Positions 1-6,909 of a stretch of DNA of 9,191 nucleotides are shown one piece after another. This stretch comes from Planctomycetaceae bacterium (GTDB taxonomy: Bacteria; Planctomycetota; Planctomycetia; Pirellulales; Pirellulaceae). The position numbers and the translations under genes are program-made. A model generated the notes under the pieces. It searched no databases. It saw only the letters and a program-made list of their open reading frames with translations, and was not told where the DNA came from. The DNA lies in assembly GCA_007133715.1 (NCBI GenBank), contig SLMF01000555.1, positions 1-9,191 of the forward strand, written 5' to 3'. Each line of letters starts with the position of its first letter. Position 1 is the stretch's first letter.

Positions 1-197
1 ACCGGCCCCTCGGCCGGCGGGCCGGCGGCCGGCAATTGACTGACGTCGATGCGCAGATCGGTTTCCGGCAACGACGGTCGCGCACGCCGTCGCCGCAGCG
101 CCCAGCTCAAGCCGAACACGATCATCAGCAACGCGCCGCAGGCCGCTGCGAGGACTGCGATCAGAATTTCGGTGGAAACAGGTTCGGAGGGATCCAT
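1..197 (-). CDS. Small single-pass membrane protein, 3' part cut by window edge
   Basis: The reading frame starts at an ATG (complement of 195-197) and is open through 65 codons to the window edge, so the C-terminus is missing. Residues 11-34 form one hydrophobic segment (begins EILIAVLAAACG, ends FGLSWAL). It is followed at once by four arginines (35-38) and then a polar, Pro/Ala/Gly-rich stretch. The short acidic N-terminus and the basic patch after the segment predict N-out, C-in topology by the positive-inside rule. A GGTGA sequence a few bases upstream of the ATG is a modest ribosome binding site. I chose this frame over two plus-strand frames across the same bases because it gives a sensible membrane protein with a start signal. 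I do not recognise a family. It is transcribed divergently from the TPR-like gene. Confidence 0.6.
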   Translation of the reverse strand, partial: MDPSEPVSTEILIAVLAAACGALLMIVFGLSWALRRRRARPSLPETDLRIDVSQLPAAGPPAEGP

Positions 198-344
198 CTT
201 TCACCACGACACAAGGGGGGGAGAGACGCGAAAAACATCGACGGGAGCCTTCATCCTAACGAATCCCGCCGACCCACGTAAAGACTTCCCCCCTTTGGTA
301 ACCGGTGGCGTTTCCTCTTGATTTCCCTCCCGACGACCCACTGC

Positions 345-373
345 TCGTCAACCGGCCCTCCATGTGTTAAACT
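345..373 (+). promoter_or_regulatory. Possible sigma70-like promoter for the TPR-like gene and ribD
   Basis: TCGTCA (345-350) and TAAACT (368-373) are separated by 17 bp. Each matches 4 of 6 positions of the -35 and -10 consensus. The site lies 65 bp before the ATG at 439, in the most AT-rich part of this divergent spacer. The rest of 198-438 holds no gene I can support and no recognisable riboswitch. On the other strand, TTTACG and TAGGAT near 282-253 are 18 bp apart and could serve the membrane-protein gene, but that match is weaker. Confidence 0.33.
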
Positions 374-394
374 CCTTGCTTTGTGATCGCAAGG
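374..394. promoter_or_regulatory. Inverted repeat just downstream of the possible promoter
   Basis: CCTTGC (374-379) and GCAAGG (389-394) are perfect complements around a 9-nt centre. The repeat begins at the base after the -10-like box, so it would lie at the transcription start or in the first bases of the leader. It could be an operator half-site pair or a short 5' hairpin. A 6-bp match can also arise by chance. Confidence 0.25.
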
Positions 395-438
395 CGATGC
401 GTCCGTTTTCGAGTACCGAACCAGCGAAAGATTGAATC

Positions 439-2589
439 ATGCCGCTCGACGCCTACCAGCTCTGTCCCGGTGGGACGAACCAGAAGATCAAGTTCTGTGC
501 CTGCGGGAAAGATCTCTTGGGCGAATTGAACCATGTGCTGGACAAGGTGGGTGCAGGGCAGCGGATCGCGGCGTTAACGCAAATTAACCAGTTGCTGAAG
601 ACCCATCCGGCGCGTGCTTGCTTGCTGGCCATCAAGGGGGTTATCCAGCTGCAGACGTCCAATCCGGAAGGGGTCAAGGAGACGGCGGCGGAGTTTCGGC
701 AGCATTATCCGGAAAACCCGATCGCGTTGGCGTTTTCCGCAATCGATGCGGCCATCGACACGAAGTTCGACCAGGCGGTCGAAGAATTGCAGCATTCGCT
801 GGAACAATCCGACGGGGCGCTGCATGAAACCACGTACACGGCTCTGGGAATTGTCGCCCAGACGCTGCTGTACTCGGACAATCTCCCGGCCGCAATGGGG
901 CATCTGCTCTTCCAGGCGCAGCTTGCCCCCGAGTCCGACACTTCGGCTCGCGAGATGCTGGTCCGTTTGTATGGCTCGCCGGAGTTGTCGCTGCTATTGA
1001 AGCATCAACTGCATGTGCATCCCGATGCCGCCAACGTCCAGCGTATCTCGGAAGCGGAGCGTCCAGCGCACCGTGGTTGCTGGCGGCGGGCCGTTGCCCA
1101 GCTGGAGCAGCTGGCGGAGGAGCTGCCGGACGAGCCCGCGGTATTGTGCCGTCTGGCGCGGTATCAGGGCTTCCTCGGTCGGATCGCGGAGATGGCGGAA
1201 ACACTGCATCGAATGGCACACCTTCCCGGCGTCGCTTTGGATACGGCAGTGGAGGCCGAAGCGACCGCTCAATTGCTGACCTTTGCCGAACGCAACATGG
1301 TGGATGAGGTGTTGCATGTCTACCCGATCTCGGATGCCGAGCGGGTGATGGAGCTCTTGTTATCGGACAAACAGGTCTCGCAGCTGCCGGGCGACCAGTC
1401 GCGATTGGCCCGCGAGGCCTCGCCCCCGCCACGCGGCGTGTTCTGGTTGCTGGACCGTGAAATACCGGCCAGCGGCAAGTACCTCCAGCTGGATCAAATC
1501 CCCAATGTGCTGGGGGAGATGTACCTGTACGGCCGCGAAACGGATCGCCCGGCGCGGGTGGAATTCGTGGCCATCAAGGCCGACGACTACGAACAGGCCC
1601 GTCGCCAGTTCGAGAAACTGTTGGGTGATTACGCGTCCCCTCTGGAGGGTGAAGAGGCCGTGCAAGGGATGCCGGCCGAGGAGGTCGCGATGCAGTGGCG
1701 GTGGCGTCTGCCAGACGATACCTCGGCGGCGACAAGAGCCTCGCTGGTCGAAGAGAAACGTCGCGACGTCTACCTGAACACCTGGCCGAATACCCCGTTG
1801 GAGGTTCTGGACGGCAAGACGCCGACGGAAGTCGCGGACGATCCGCAATACCGGATCCGGCTGCTGGCAGCCATCCTCCTGTTAGAACTGTCCCTGGAAC
1901 GAGTGCATTCGGCCGTTGATTTGAACGAATTGCGGGCCAAACTGGGCTTGCCCCTGCGGGAACCGATCGACCCGGCCTCGGTCTCGCTGGATGAACTGTC
2001 GCCGCTTTGCCTGCATCTGCTGCAGCTGGACGGAGTGTCCGATGACGCTCTGAGGCGGCTGGTTAATTGGAGTTCGATGTTCGCCATTCCGCGAGCGGTG
2101 CGGCGCATCTGCCACGCGATGCTGGAACGTCCCGGCTTTGCCCACCCGGCCGAACAGGCCAAGATTTACCGGGCGCTGGAGACGTCCTGCCACGATCTGG
2201 AGGAGAGTTTCGAATTCAATCGCAAGGGGCGCGAGGCAGCGGTTGCGGCCGGGGGATCGCCGGCACCGTGGCTGCTGAACGAACTCCAGCTCCGTTTGCT
2301 CCAACGCAACACCGAGCGGTTCACCGAGGTGCTGCAGATTCTGCGAGCACGGCACTTGAACGAACCGGGGGTGGCGCAGGCGCTGCAAACCATCGTGTCG
2401 CAGCTGACCTCAGCCTTCCAATCTCAAAGGGGGGCAGATGCCGGTCCGGCCGGACCAGGCGGCGGGCCCCAGCCCGGTCCGGAGGCGTCCGCGGGAGGTG
2501 AAAGCAGTTCGCTGTGGACTCCTGGCGGTAGCGCGCCCTCCACCGCTCCCGGCGAAAAGCCCCAACTCTGGACCCCGGGAATGGATTGA
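439..2589 (+). CDS. TPR-like helical-repeat protein with degenerate SEC-C-like N-terminus
   Basis: This 716-residue protein has no signal peptide or membrane segment, so it should be cytoplasmic. Residues 9-24 read CPGGTNQKIKFCACGK. That resembles a SEC-C zinc motif (CxCG...KxKxCC), but the second cysteine is Gly11, and Cys20 and Cys22 are spaced by one residue. Roughly residues 35-270 are amphipathic helix pairs of TPR type, apparently irregular copies. The middle (about 330-520) is mixed alpha/beta and unassigned, and about 530-660 is helical again. The last 55 residues are Gly/Pro/Ser-rich and probably disordered, with LWTPG twice (692-696 and 710-714), the second almost at the C-terminus. 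The Shine-Dalgarno is weak (GCGAAAG). The gene ends 3 nt before ribD and is likely cotranscribed with it. A scaffold or protein-interaction role is inferred. No catalytic function is visible. Confidence 0.85.
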   Translation: MPLDAYQLCPGGTNQKIKFCACGKDLLGELNHVLDKVGAGQRIAALTQINQLLKTHPARACLLAIKGVIQLQTSNPEGVKETAAEFRQHYPENPIALAFSAIDAAIDTKFDQAVEELQHSLEQSDGALHETTYTALGIVAQTLLYSDNLPAAMGHLLFQAQLAPESDTSAREMLVRLYGSPELSLLLKHQLHVHPDAANVQRISEAERPAHRGCWRRAVAQLEQLAEELPDEPAVLCRLARYQGFLGRIAEMAETLHRMAHLPGVALDTAVEAEATAQLLTFAERNMVDEVLHVYPISDAERVMELLLSDKQVSQLPGDQSRLAREASPPPRGVFWLLDREIPASGKYLQLDQIPNVLGEMYLYGRETDRPARVEFVAIKADDYEQARRQFEKLLGDYASPLEGEEAVQGMPAEEVAMQWRWRLPDDTSAATRASLVEEKRRDVYLNTWPNTPLEVLDGKTPTEVADDPQYRIRLLAAILLLELSLERVHSAVDLNELRAKLGLPLREPIDPASVSLDELSPLCLHLLQLDGVSDDALRRLVNWSSMFAIPRAVRRICHAMLERPGFAHPAEQAKIYRALETSCHDLEESFEFNRKGREAAVAAGGSPAPWLLNELQLRLLQRNTERFTEVLQILRARHLNEPGVAQALQTIVSQLTSAFQSQRGADAGPAGPGGGPQPGPEASAGGESSSLWTPGGSAPSTAPGEKPQLWTPGMD

Positions 2590-2592
2590 GCC

Positions 2593-3720
2593 ATGTCGCC
2601 GTCCGACGCCGATCGGCGCGGCATGACCCGCGCTCTCGAATTGGCACTGCGCGGGCAAGGCTTCGTCGAACCCAACCCCATGGTCGGCTGCGTGGTGGTC
2701 CAGCAGAATCGGATTGTCGGCGAAGGCTGGCACGCCCGCTTCGGCGAGCGGCACGCCGAGCCGGTGGCGCTCGAAGCAGCCGGAGCCGCCGCGCGCGGCG
2801 CCACCTTGTACGTCTCCCTGGAACCGTGCTGCCATCACGGAAAAACCGGACCTTGCTCCCAGGCGATCCTCGAAGCGGGAATCGCACGCGTGGTGGTGGC
2901 CCAGCAAGATCCGTTCGCCGCCGTGGCGGGTGGCGGGATCGCCGAACTGCGACGGGCAGGGCTGACGGTCGAAGTCGGCTTGATGGAACCGGAAGCCCGT
3001 TGGCTGAACGCGCCTTATCTAAAACGAGTCACCACCGGACGCCCCTGGTTGATCGCCAAGTGGGCCGTCAGCCTGGACGGCAAGATCGCTTCGCGAAGCG
3101 GGGACAGTGCCTGGATCACGGGCCCCCAAGCCCGACGCCGTGTACACCAGCTCCGCGGCCGAATGGATGCGATCCTGGTAGGCAGCCGGACCGCGCTGGT
3201 CGACAATCCTCGCCTGACCGCTCGCCCGCCGGGAGCACGGACCCCGCTGCGGATCGTGATCGACTCGCAGGCCCGCTTGCCCGAAACCAGCTATCTGGTC
3301 CGTACGGCTGCCGAACTGCCGGTGCTGGTTGCCGCCGGACCGGCAGCGCCGGTTGCCCGCTGCCGTCGACTGCGTCAAGCGGGCTGCGAAGTCTGGGTCG
3401 GAACGGCGGAAGATCGCGACCAGCGGCTGCTCGAGTTGTGCGACGAGCTGGGGCGGAGACAGATGACCAACGTGCTGGTCGAAGGCGGCGGGTGCCTGCT
3501 GGGCAGCCTGTTCGATGCCGCCGCGTTCGATGAAGTTTACGGTTTTGTGGCCCCCAAACTGATCGGTGGCACCGACGCGCCCTCGCCCCTGGCAGGGCGC
3601 GGTTGCCTCAATATGGACCAAGCCATCACTTTGGAAGGGGTACGCCTCGAGCTCATCGACTCGGATATCCTCGTCCAAGGGCGAATCCCCCGCCCGCCGA
3701 CCACCCTTCCGGCAATATGA
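2593..3720 (+). CDS. ribD: Bifunctional RibD: pyrimidine deaminase/reductase of riboflavin synthesis
   Basis: RibD carries out two successive cytoplasmic steps in riboflavin synthesis. It deaminates 2,5-diamino-6-ribosylamino-4(3H)-pyrimidinone 5'-phosphate, then reduces the ribose with NADPH. The 375 residues match the usual length of the fused enzyme. In the N-terminal deaminase (about 5-145), NPMVG is at 28-32, HAE at 54-56 with Glu56 as proton shuttle, and PCCHHGKTGPC at 78-88. His54, Cys79 and Cys88 are the expected zinc ligands with normal spacing. The reductase (about 150-365) shows KWAVSLDGKIA (156-166), WITG (174-177), the GSRTALVDNP segment (197-206) and VLVEGGG (294-300). After HAE the residues are P57 and V58, where V and N/H are more usual. 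The ATG lies 3 nt after the stop of the TPR-like gene, with no clear Shine-Dalgarno, suggesting translational coupling. No FMN riboswitch is recognisable upstream. Confidence 0.96.
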   Translation: MSPSDADRRGMTRALELALRGQGFVEPNPMVGCVVVQQNRIVGEGWHARFGERHAEPVALEAAGAAARGATLYVSLEPCCHHGKTGPCSQAILEAGIARVVVAQQDPFAAVAGGGIAELRRAGLTVEVGLMEPEARWLNAPYLKRVTTGRPWLIAKWAVSLDGKIASRSGDSAWITGPQARRRVHQLRGRMDAILVGSRTALVDNPRLTARPPGARTPLRIVIDSQARLPETSYLVRTAAELPVLVAAGPAAPVARCRRLRQAGCEVWVGTAEDRDQRLLELCDELGRRQMTNVLVEGGGCLLGSLFDAAAFDEVYGFVAPKLIGGTDAPSPLAGRGCLNMDQAITLEGVRLELIDSDILVQGRIPRPPTTLPAI

Positions 3721-3800
3721 GGGGCGCGTCCCAAGCGACAGGGCATCGGCAGTTCGGGAAGACCAAGCCCCGCCGCCGCGAAGGCGAATCTCCCGCATGC

Positions 3801-3829
3801 TTGAGCGCGTGCCAGCGGTCCGGTACAGT
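3801..3829 (+). promoter_or_regulatory. Sigma70-like promoter for the plus-strand Gfo/Idh/MocA gene
   Basis: TTGAGC (3801-3806) and TACAGT (3824-3829) are separated by exactly 17 bp, each matching 4 of 6 consensus positions. The site is about 40 bp upstream of the GTG start. It implies that this gene is transcribed separately from ribD, which ends at 3720. The remainder of the 3721-3869 spacer has no T-tract terminator and no other gene I can support. Confidence 0.5.
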
Positions 3830-3855
3830 ATCGGGAAAGCTGTCACTCTAACGAT

Positions 3856-3861
3856 GAGGAG
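3856..3861 (+). promoter_or_regulatory. Ribosome binding site supporting a GTG start
   Basis: GAGGAG lies 8 nt before the GTG at 3870. The only nearby ATG in the leader (3854) opens a 7-codon frame that overlaps this site and ends at 3877. The GTG is therefore the best start for the oxidoreductase, and it places the twin-arginine motif 12 residues from the N-terminus, as expected. Confidence 0.75.
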
Positions 3862-3869
3862 AAGGAACC

Positions 3870-5231
3870 GTGGCTGAATCCGAACGTATTCCCCCAGTCA
3901 ATCGTCGCCGATTTCTGCAGAGCACGGGCACGCTCGCGGCCGGTGCGACTGTGCTCTCGGGCAAACTGCCTGCCGTGCATGCTGCCGAAGACAACACGAT
4001 CCGTCTGGCATTGCTGGGCTGCGGGGGCCGCGGCAATGGTGCCGTTGGCAATGCGTTGAAGATCGATGATCAGGGGCCCCTCTGTCTGTACGCCCTGGCC
4101 GACGTGCATGAGGGCTCGGTCGAACGCTCGTTCAACACCCTCTCCCGCCAATTCGAGAACAAGGTGGATGTGCCGGACGAGCGGAAGTTCGTCGGTTTTC
4201 AAGCCTACAAGGAAGCCATCGATCGATTGCGTCCGGGCGACATTGCCCTGTGCACCACCCGCTCCTACATCCGCCCGCTGCATGTGGAGTACGCGGTGTC
4301 CCAAGGGATCAACGTGTTCATGGAGAAGCCGTTCGCGTCGGACCCCGGCGGTTTGCACCGGATGCTGCGAGCGGGCGAGGTGGCCGAAGAGAAGGGACTG
4401 AAGATCGCGGCCGGTTTGCAATGCCGCCATTCGCCAGCCCGGGCGGCCCTGATCGATCAAATCCACAACGGGGCGATCGGTGATCTGCAGTACGTGCGAG
4501 CCAATCGGCTGACCGGACGACGCTGGATGGGCGACCAGGGCCCGCGAGCGAACGACATCATGCAGCAACTGCAATTCGGCCGGACGCATCTGTTCTGGGT
4601 CGGCTCCGGCCACATGGTGGACAACCTGATCCACCAAATCGACGAATGCTGCTGGCTGATGGATGCCTGGCCCGTGACCTGCCACGGCATGGGCGGACGC
4701 GAGGTGGGCAGCACGGACCGGGGCCAAAACATCGATACCTATGGGATGGAATTCACCTTTCCCGACGGCCGCAAAGCCTTCTGCGGCTTCCGCCGCGCTC
4801 AGGGCGGGCACAGCGAGTTTGCCACCTTCGTCCACGGCTCGAAAAAGGCGGGCCAGTTCTCGGGCAATATCCACGCCGCTACCGTCCACATCTTCAAGGA
4901 CCAACGGATCGCCTCAGACAATATCGAGTGGTCGCCCACGCCCGATGCCCATAACCCCTGGGATTACCAGTGGATCGACTTCATCGACGCGATCCGCAAT
5001 GACAAACCGTTCAACCAGGCCCGGCGCGCGGTCTACGCCGATTACGCCTCGTTGATGGGCCGAGCGGCCGCGCATCACAACCGAATCGTGACTTGGGATG
5101 AAGTCGTCGAGTCCGACTTCCTGTTCTGTGACTATCTGGACGAGCTGAACTACGACAGCCCGGTTCCGGTGCAAGCCGACGATGCGGGCTACTTCCCGGC
5201 GCCCGTCGCCGGCGAGTGGACGGAATTGTAA
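3870..5231 (+). CDS. Tat-exported Gfo/Idh/MocA family oxidoreductase
   Basis: The 453-residue protein belongs to the NAD(P)-dependent Gfo/Idh/MocA superfamily, which oxidises, reduces or epimerises sugars and cyclitols. It starts with a Tat signal: NRRRFLQ (11-17), a hydrophobic stretch, then PAVHA-AE, with cleavage probably near residue 38. It would be exported folded with its cofactor. The Rossmann fingerprint LGCGGRG spans 49-55, and Asp78 follows the second strand. The family's EKP motif is at 152-154 in NVFMEKP. DNLIHQID (251-258) supplies the DxxxH-type catalytic residues Asp251 and His255, plus Asp258. The C-terminal domain is the usual alpha/beta substrate half. The gene has its own promoter and RBS. 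It is a paralogue of the convergent gene at 5430-6851, with both signals, the DVPxERxFVGFxAYK block and the catalytic spacing shared. The substrate cannot be told from sequence. Confidence 0.93.
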   Translation: MAESERIPPVNRRRFLQSTGTLAAGATVLSGKLPAVHAAEDNTIRLALLGCGGRGNGAVGNALKIDDQGPLCLYALADVHEGSVERSFNTLSRQFENKVDVPDERKFVGFQAYKEAIDRLRPGDIALCTTRSYIRPLHVEYAVSQGINVFMEKPFASDPGGLHRMLRAGEVAEEKGLKIAAGLQCRHSPARAALIDQIHNGAIGDLQYVRANRLTGRRWMGDQGPRANDIMQQLQFGRTHLFWVGSGHMVDNLIHQIDECCWLMDAWPVTCHGMGGREVGSTDRGQNIDTYGMEFTFPDGRKAFCGFRRAQGGHSEFATFVHGSKKAGQFSGNIHAATVHIFKDQRIASDNIEWSPTPDAHNPWDYQWIDFIDAIRNDKPFNQARRAVYADYASLMGRAAAHHNRIVTWDEVVESDFLFCDYLDELNYDSPVPVQADDAGYFPAPVAGEWTEL

Positions 5232-5237
5232 CGCTCG

Positions 5238-5298
5238 CCAACCGCTCGTTTTCCGGTCGAGCCTCGCCAACTCGTGCGGCATCGCCGAGTGCGGTTGG
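5238..5298. terminator. Weak inverted repeat between convergent genes, possible shared terminator
   Basis: CCAACCGC (5238-5245) pairs perfectly with GCGGTTGG (5291-5298). TCG/CGA just inside extends the pairing after a two-base bulge. The 45-nt loop can fold again (CTCG at 5271 with CGAG near 5286). There is no T-tract on either strand, so intrinsic termination is doubtful. The spacer 5232-5429 holds nothing else I can support apart from a 9-bp direct repeat CTCGCCAAC at 5234 and 5263. Confidence 0.2.
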
Positions 5299-5429
5299 AG
5301 TGATTCGGGTGCTGCTGCCGTGCCAGACGTTCACAGCGGCAAGCCGCCTGGGGCCGGAACGGCGGAAACGGGCGTAACTGCAGCTCGGCATCCAAGGCGA
5401 TGTCGAGCTCCACGGCATCCGGGAACTGC

Positions 5430-6851
5430 TTACATCGGGTACTCCCGATCGGTCACGATGCCTGGCATGGGCACGGGATAGCTTCCTTCGACCATTTGCA
5501 GGGGGGCGGGCGAGTCGAGGGTCCATTGGTCGAGCCCTGGTGCGTATTCGTCGGGGCTGTTGAGCATGGCGTCCAAGGTGATTTCCGTAGCCGTATGGGC
5601 CGCTTTGCGGCCCATCGAGCCGACCACGCTGGCCATCACGCCCTCCTCGACCTCGTTGAATGGCCGATCCTCGCGAATCGCGGCAACCAAGGCGTTCCAG
5701 TGGTTCTGGTAGGGACTGGTTTCGGCCGCGGGAATCTCCGACTGCCAGCGTTGCTGGGCGCCATCGAAGGTATGGCCCGCGTAGGTGCTGGAGGGCCCTC
5801 CGCAATCGTTGACACGGGAGGCGATCGCGCAACCTCGGGTGCCGTGCAGTTGGCTGGAGAAATTGAAGTGGGCGCCCGGCATGCAGCGCCCGTTGAAGAA
5901 CAGTTTGGCCCCGTCGTGGAAGGTATATTCGACGGCGTAGGAGTCGAAGTTCTGATCGACCCAGCTACCGCGGTAATGGCGTCCGCCGAGCCCGTGGGCC
6001 GTCACGGGCCAGGCTCCCTTTAGCCAGCAGCAGTGGTCGATAATATGGATGTAGAAGTCATTGTACACTCCGCCGCTGGCCCAGATGAAGGAGTGGAATC
6101 GCTGAATCTGCCAGAGCAGTTCGCTGGGCGTACCGGGCCAGGGTTCCGAGAAGGCCGAGCCGCCGGGCCCGTGCATCCGGTAGCCGCGCATCAGGAGGAT
6201 CTCGCCCAACTCGCCGTCGCGCACGCGTTGGTGAAGTTGCTGGAGGTTTCGGGCGTGTCGTGACATCAGTCCGACGCCGACTTTGAGGTTTTTGGCCTCC
6301 GCCTGTTTGCCCAGTTCGAGCATGCGGCGGGAAGTTGGTCCGTCGGCCGTAACCGGCTTTTCCATGAACACATGCACGCCCTTCTGGACGGCATAGTCGA
6401 AGTGTGCCCAGCGGAAGGCGGGCGGAGTGGTGAGGATCGCAATGTCGCCCGGTTGCAGGCAGTCGAGGGCCTTCTTATAGGCGTCGAACCCGACGAACTG
6501 GCGTTCCTGCGGCACGTCGATCTGCTCCTGGTAGCCGTCATGCGCGAGACGGTCATAGCGGGCTGCGACGGCCCGTGCCAGGGTGCGCAAGCTGGTCTCG
6601 ATGCGGCTGGGGAACACGTCGGCGACGGCCACCAGCTTCATCGGCCCCGGTTCGACGGCCAGGGCGTTCGCCGTCGCGCCGGTACCGCGAAAGCCGCAAC
6701 CGATCAGGGCCACTTGCAGGATGTTGTTCTCGGCCGCGTGGACGTGCGGCACGGTGCCCGCCGCCGTAACCGTCGCCGCGGCGGCCGCAATCCGGCCGGA
6801 ATCCTTGAGAAACTCGCGGCGTGAAGTATTGCCTCGGGAAGATTCGCTCAT
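5430..6851 (-). CDS. Tat-exported Gfo/Idh/MocA family oxidoreductase, paralogue of the convergent gene
   Basis: This 473-residue protein is another exported NAD(P)-dependent sugar-type oxidoreductase. I start it at the ATG at 6851 rather than 17 codons upstream, because AGGAGA lies 6 nt before it and the Tat motif SRREFLK then falls at residues 10-16. The hydrophobic Ala-rich stretch ends in PHVHA-AE (about 35-41). The Rossmann fingerprint IGCGFRG spans 50-56, EKP is at 164-166, and DFYIHIID (265-272) gives Asp265, His269 and Asp272. Compared with its paralogue it has a short insertion before the DVPQER block and lacks one near the C-terminal half. It follows the esterase gene after 58 bp in the same direction and probably shares its transcript. 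This suggests a joint role in processing extracytoplasmic acylated sugars, an inference from context. The substrate is unknown. Confidence 0.93.
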   Translation of the reverse strand: MSESSRGNTSRREFLKDSGRIAAAAATVTAAGTVPHVHAAENNILQVALIGCGFRGTGATANALAVEPGPMKLVAVADVFPSRIETSLRTLARAVAARYDRLAHDGYQEQIDVPQERQFVGFDAYKKALDCLQPGDIAILTTPPAFRWAHFDYAVQKGVHVFMEKPVTADGPTSRRMLELGKQAEAKNLKVGVGLMSRHARNLQQLHQRVRDGELGEILLMRGYRMHGPGGSAFSEPWPGTPSELLWQIQRFHSFIWASGGVYNDFYIHIIDHCCWLKGAWPVTAHGLGGRHYRGSWVDQNFDSYAVEYTFHDGAKLFFNGRCMPGAHFNFSSQLHGTRGCAIASRVNDCGGPSSTYAGHTFDGAQQRWQSEIPAAETSPYQNHWNALVAAIREDRPFNEVEEGVMASVVGSMGRKAAHTATEITLDAMLNSPDEYAPGLDQWTLDSPAPLQMVEGSYPVPMPGIVTDREYPM

Positions 6852-6857
6852 GAAAAG

Positions 6858-6863
6858 TCTCCT
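6858..6863 (-). promoter_or_regulatory. Ribosome binding site that sets the oxidoreductase start
   Basis: AGGAGA on the minus strand ends 6 nt before the ATG at 6851. It favours this ATG over the longer open frame that begins at 6902, whose extra 17 residues would put a non-typical extension ahead of the Tat signal. Confidence 0.75.
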
Positions 6864-6909
6864 GAAAAATCCAGCTGTGCAAATGATGGTTCTCTTGTGC
6901 AAGTACCCC

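Noticed and set aside
36..321. Two overlapping plus-strand frames at the left edge
   Set aside because: Both are antisense to, or run out of, the membrane-protein gene. Their products are basic and low in structure, whereas the minus frame gives a clean transmembrane segment and start.
674..1432. 252-codon open frame antisense to the TPR-like gene
   Set aside because: Its composition is very rich in Arg, Pro and Ala, typical of a shadow frame in GC-rich DNA, and it has no start signal.
2586..3533. 315-codon frame overlapping ribD in another phase
   Set aside because: The ribD frame carries complete deaminase and reductase motifs. The alternative is Arg-rich with no motif.
3843..4904. 353-codon open frame antisense to the plus-strand oxidoreductase
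   Set aside because: It mirrors a well-supported coding gene. Long antisense frames are expected in GC-rich DNA, and the product shows no recognisable fold or start signal.
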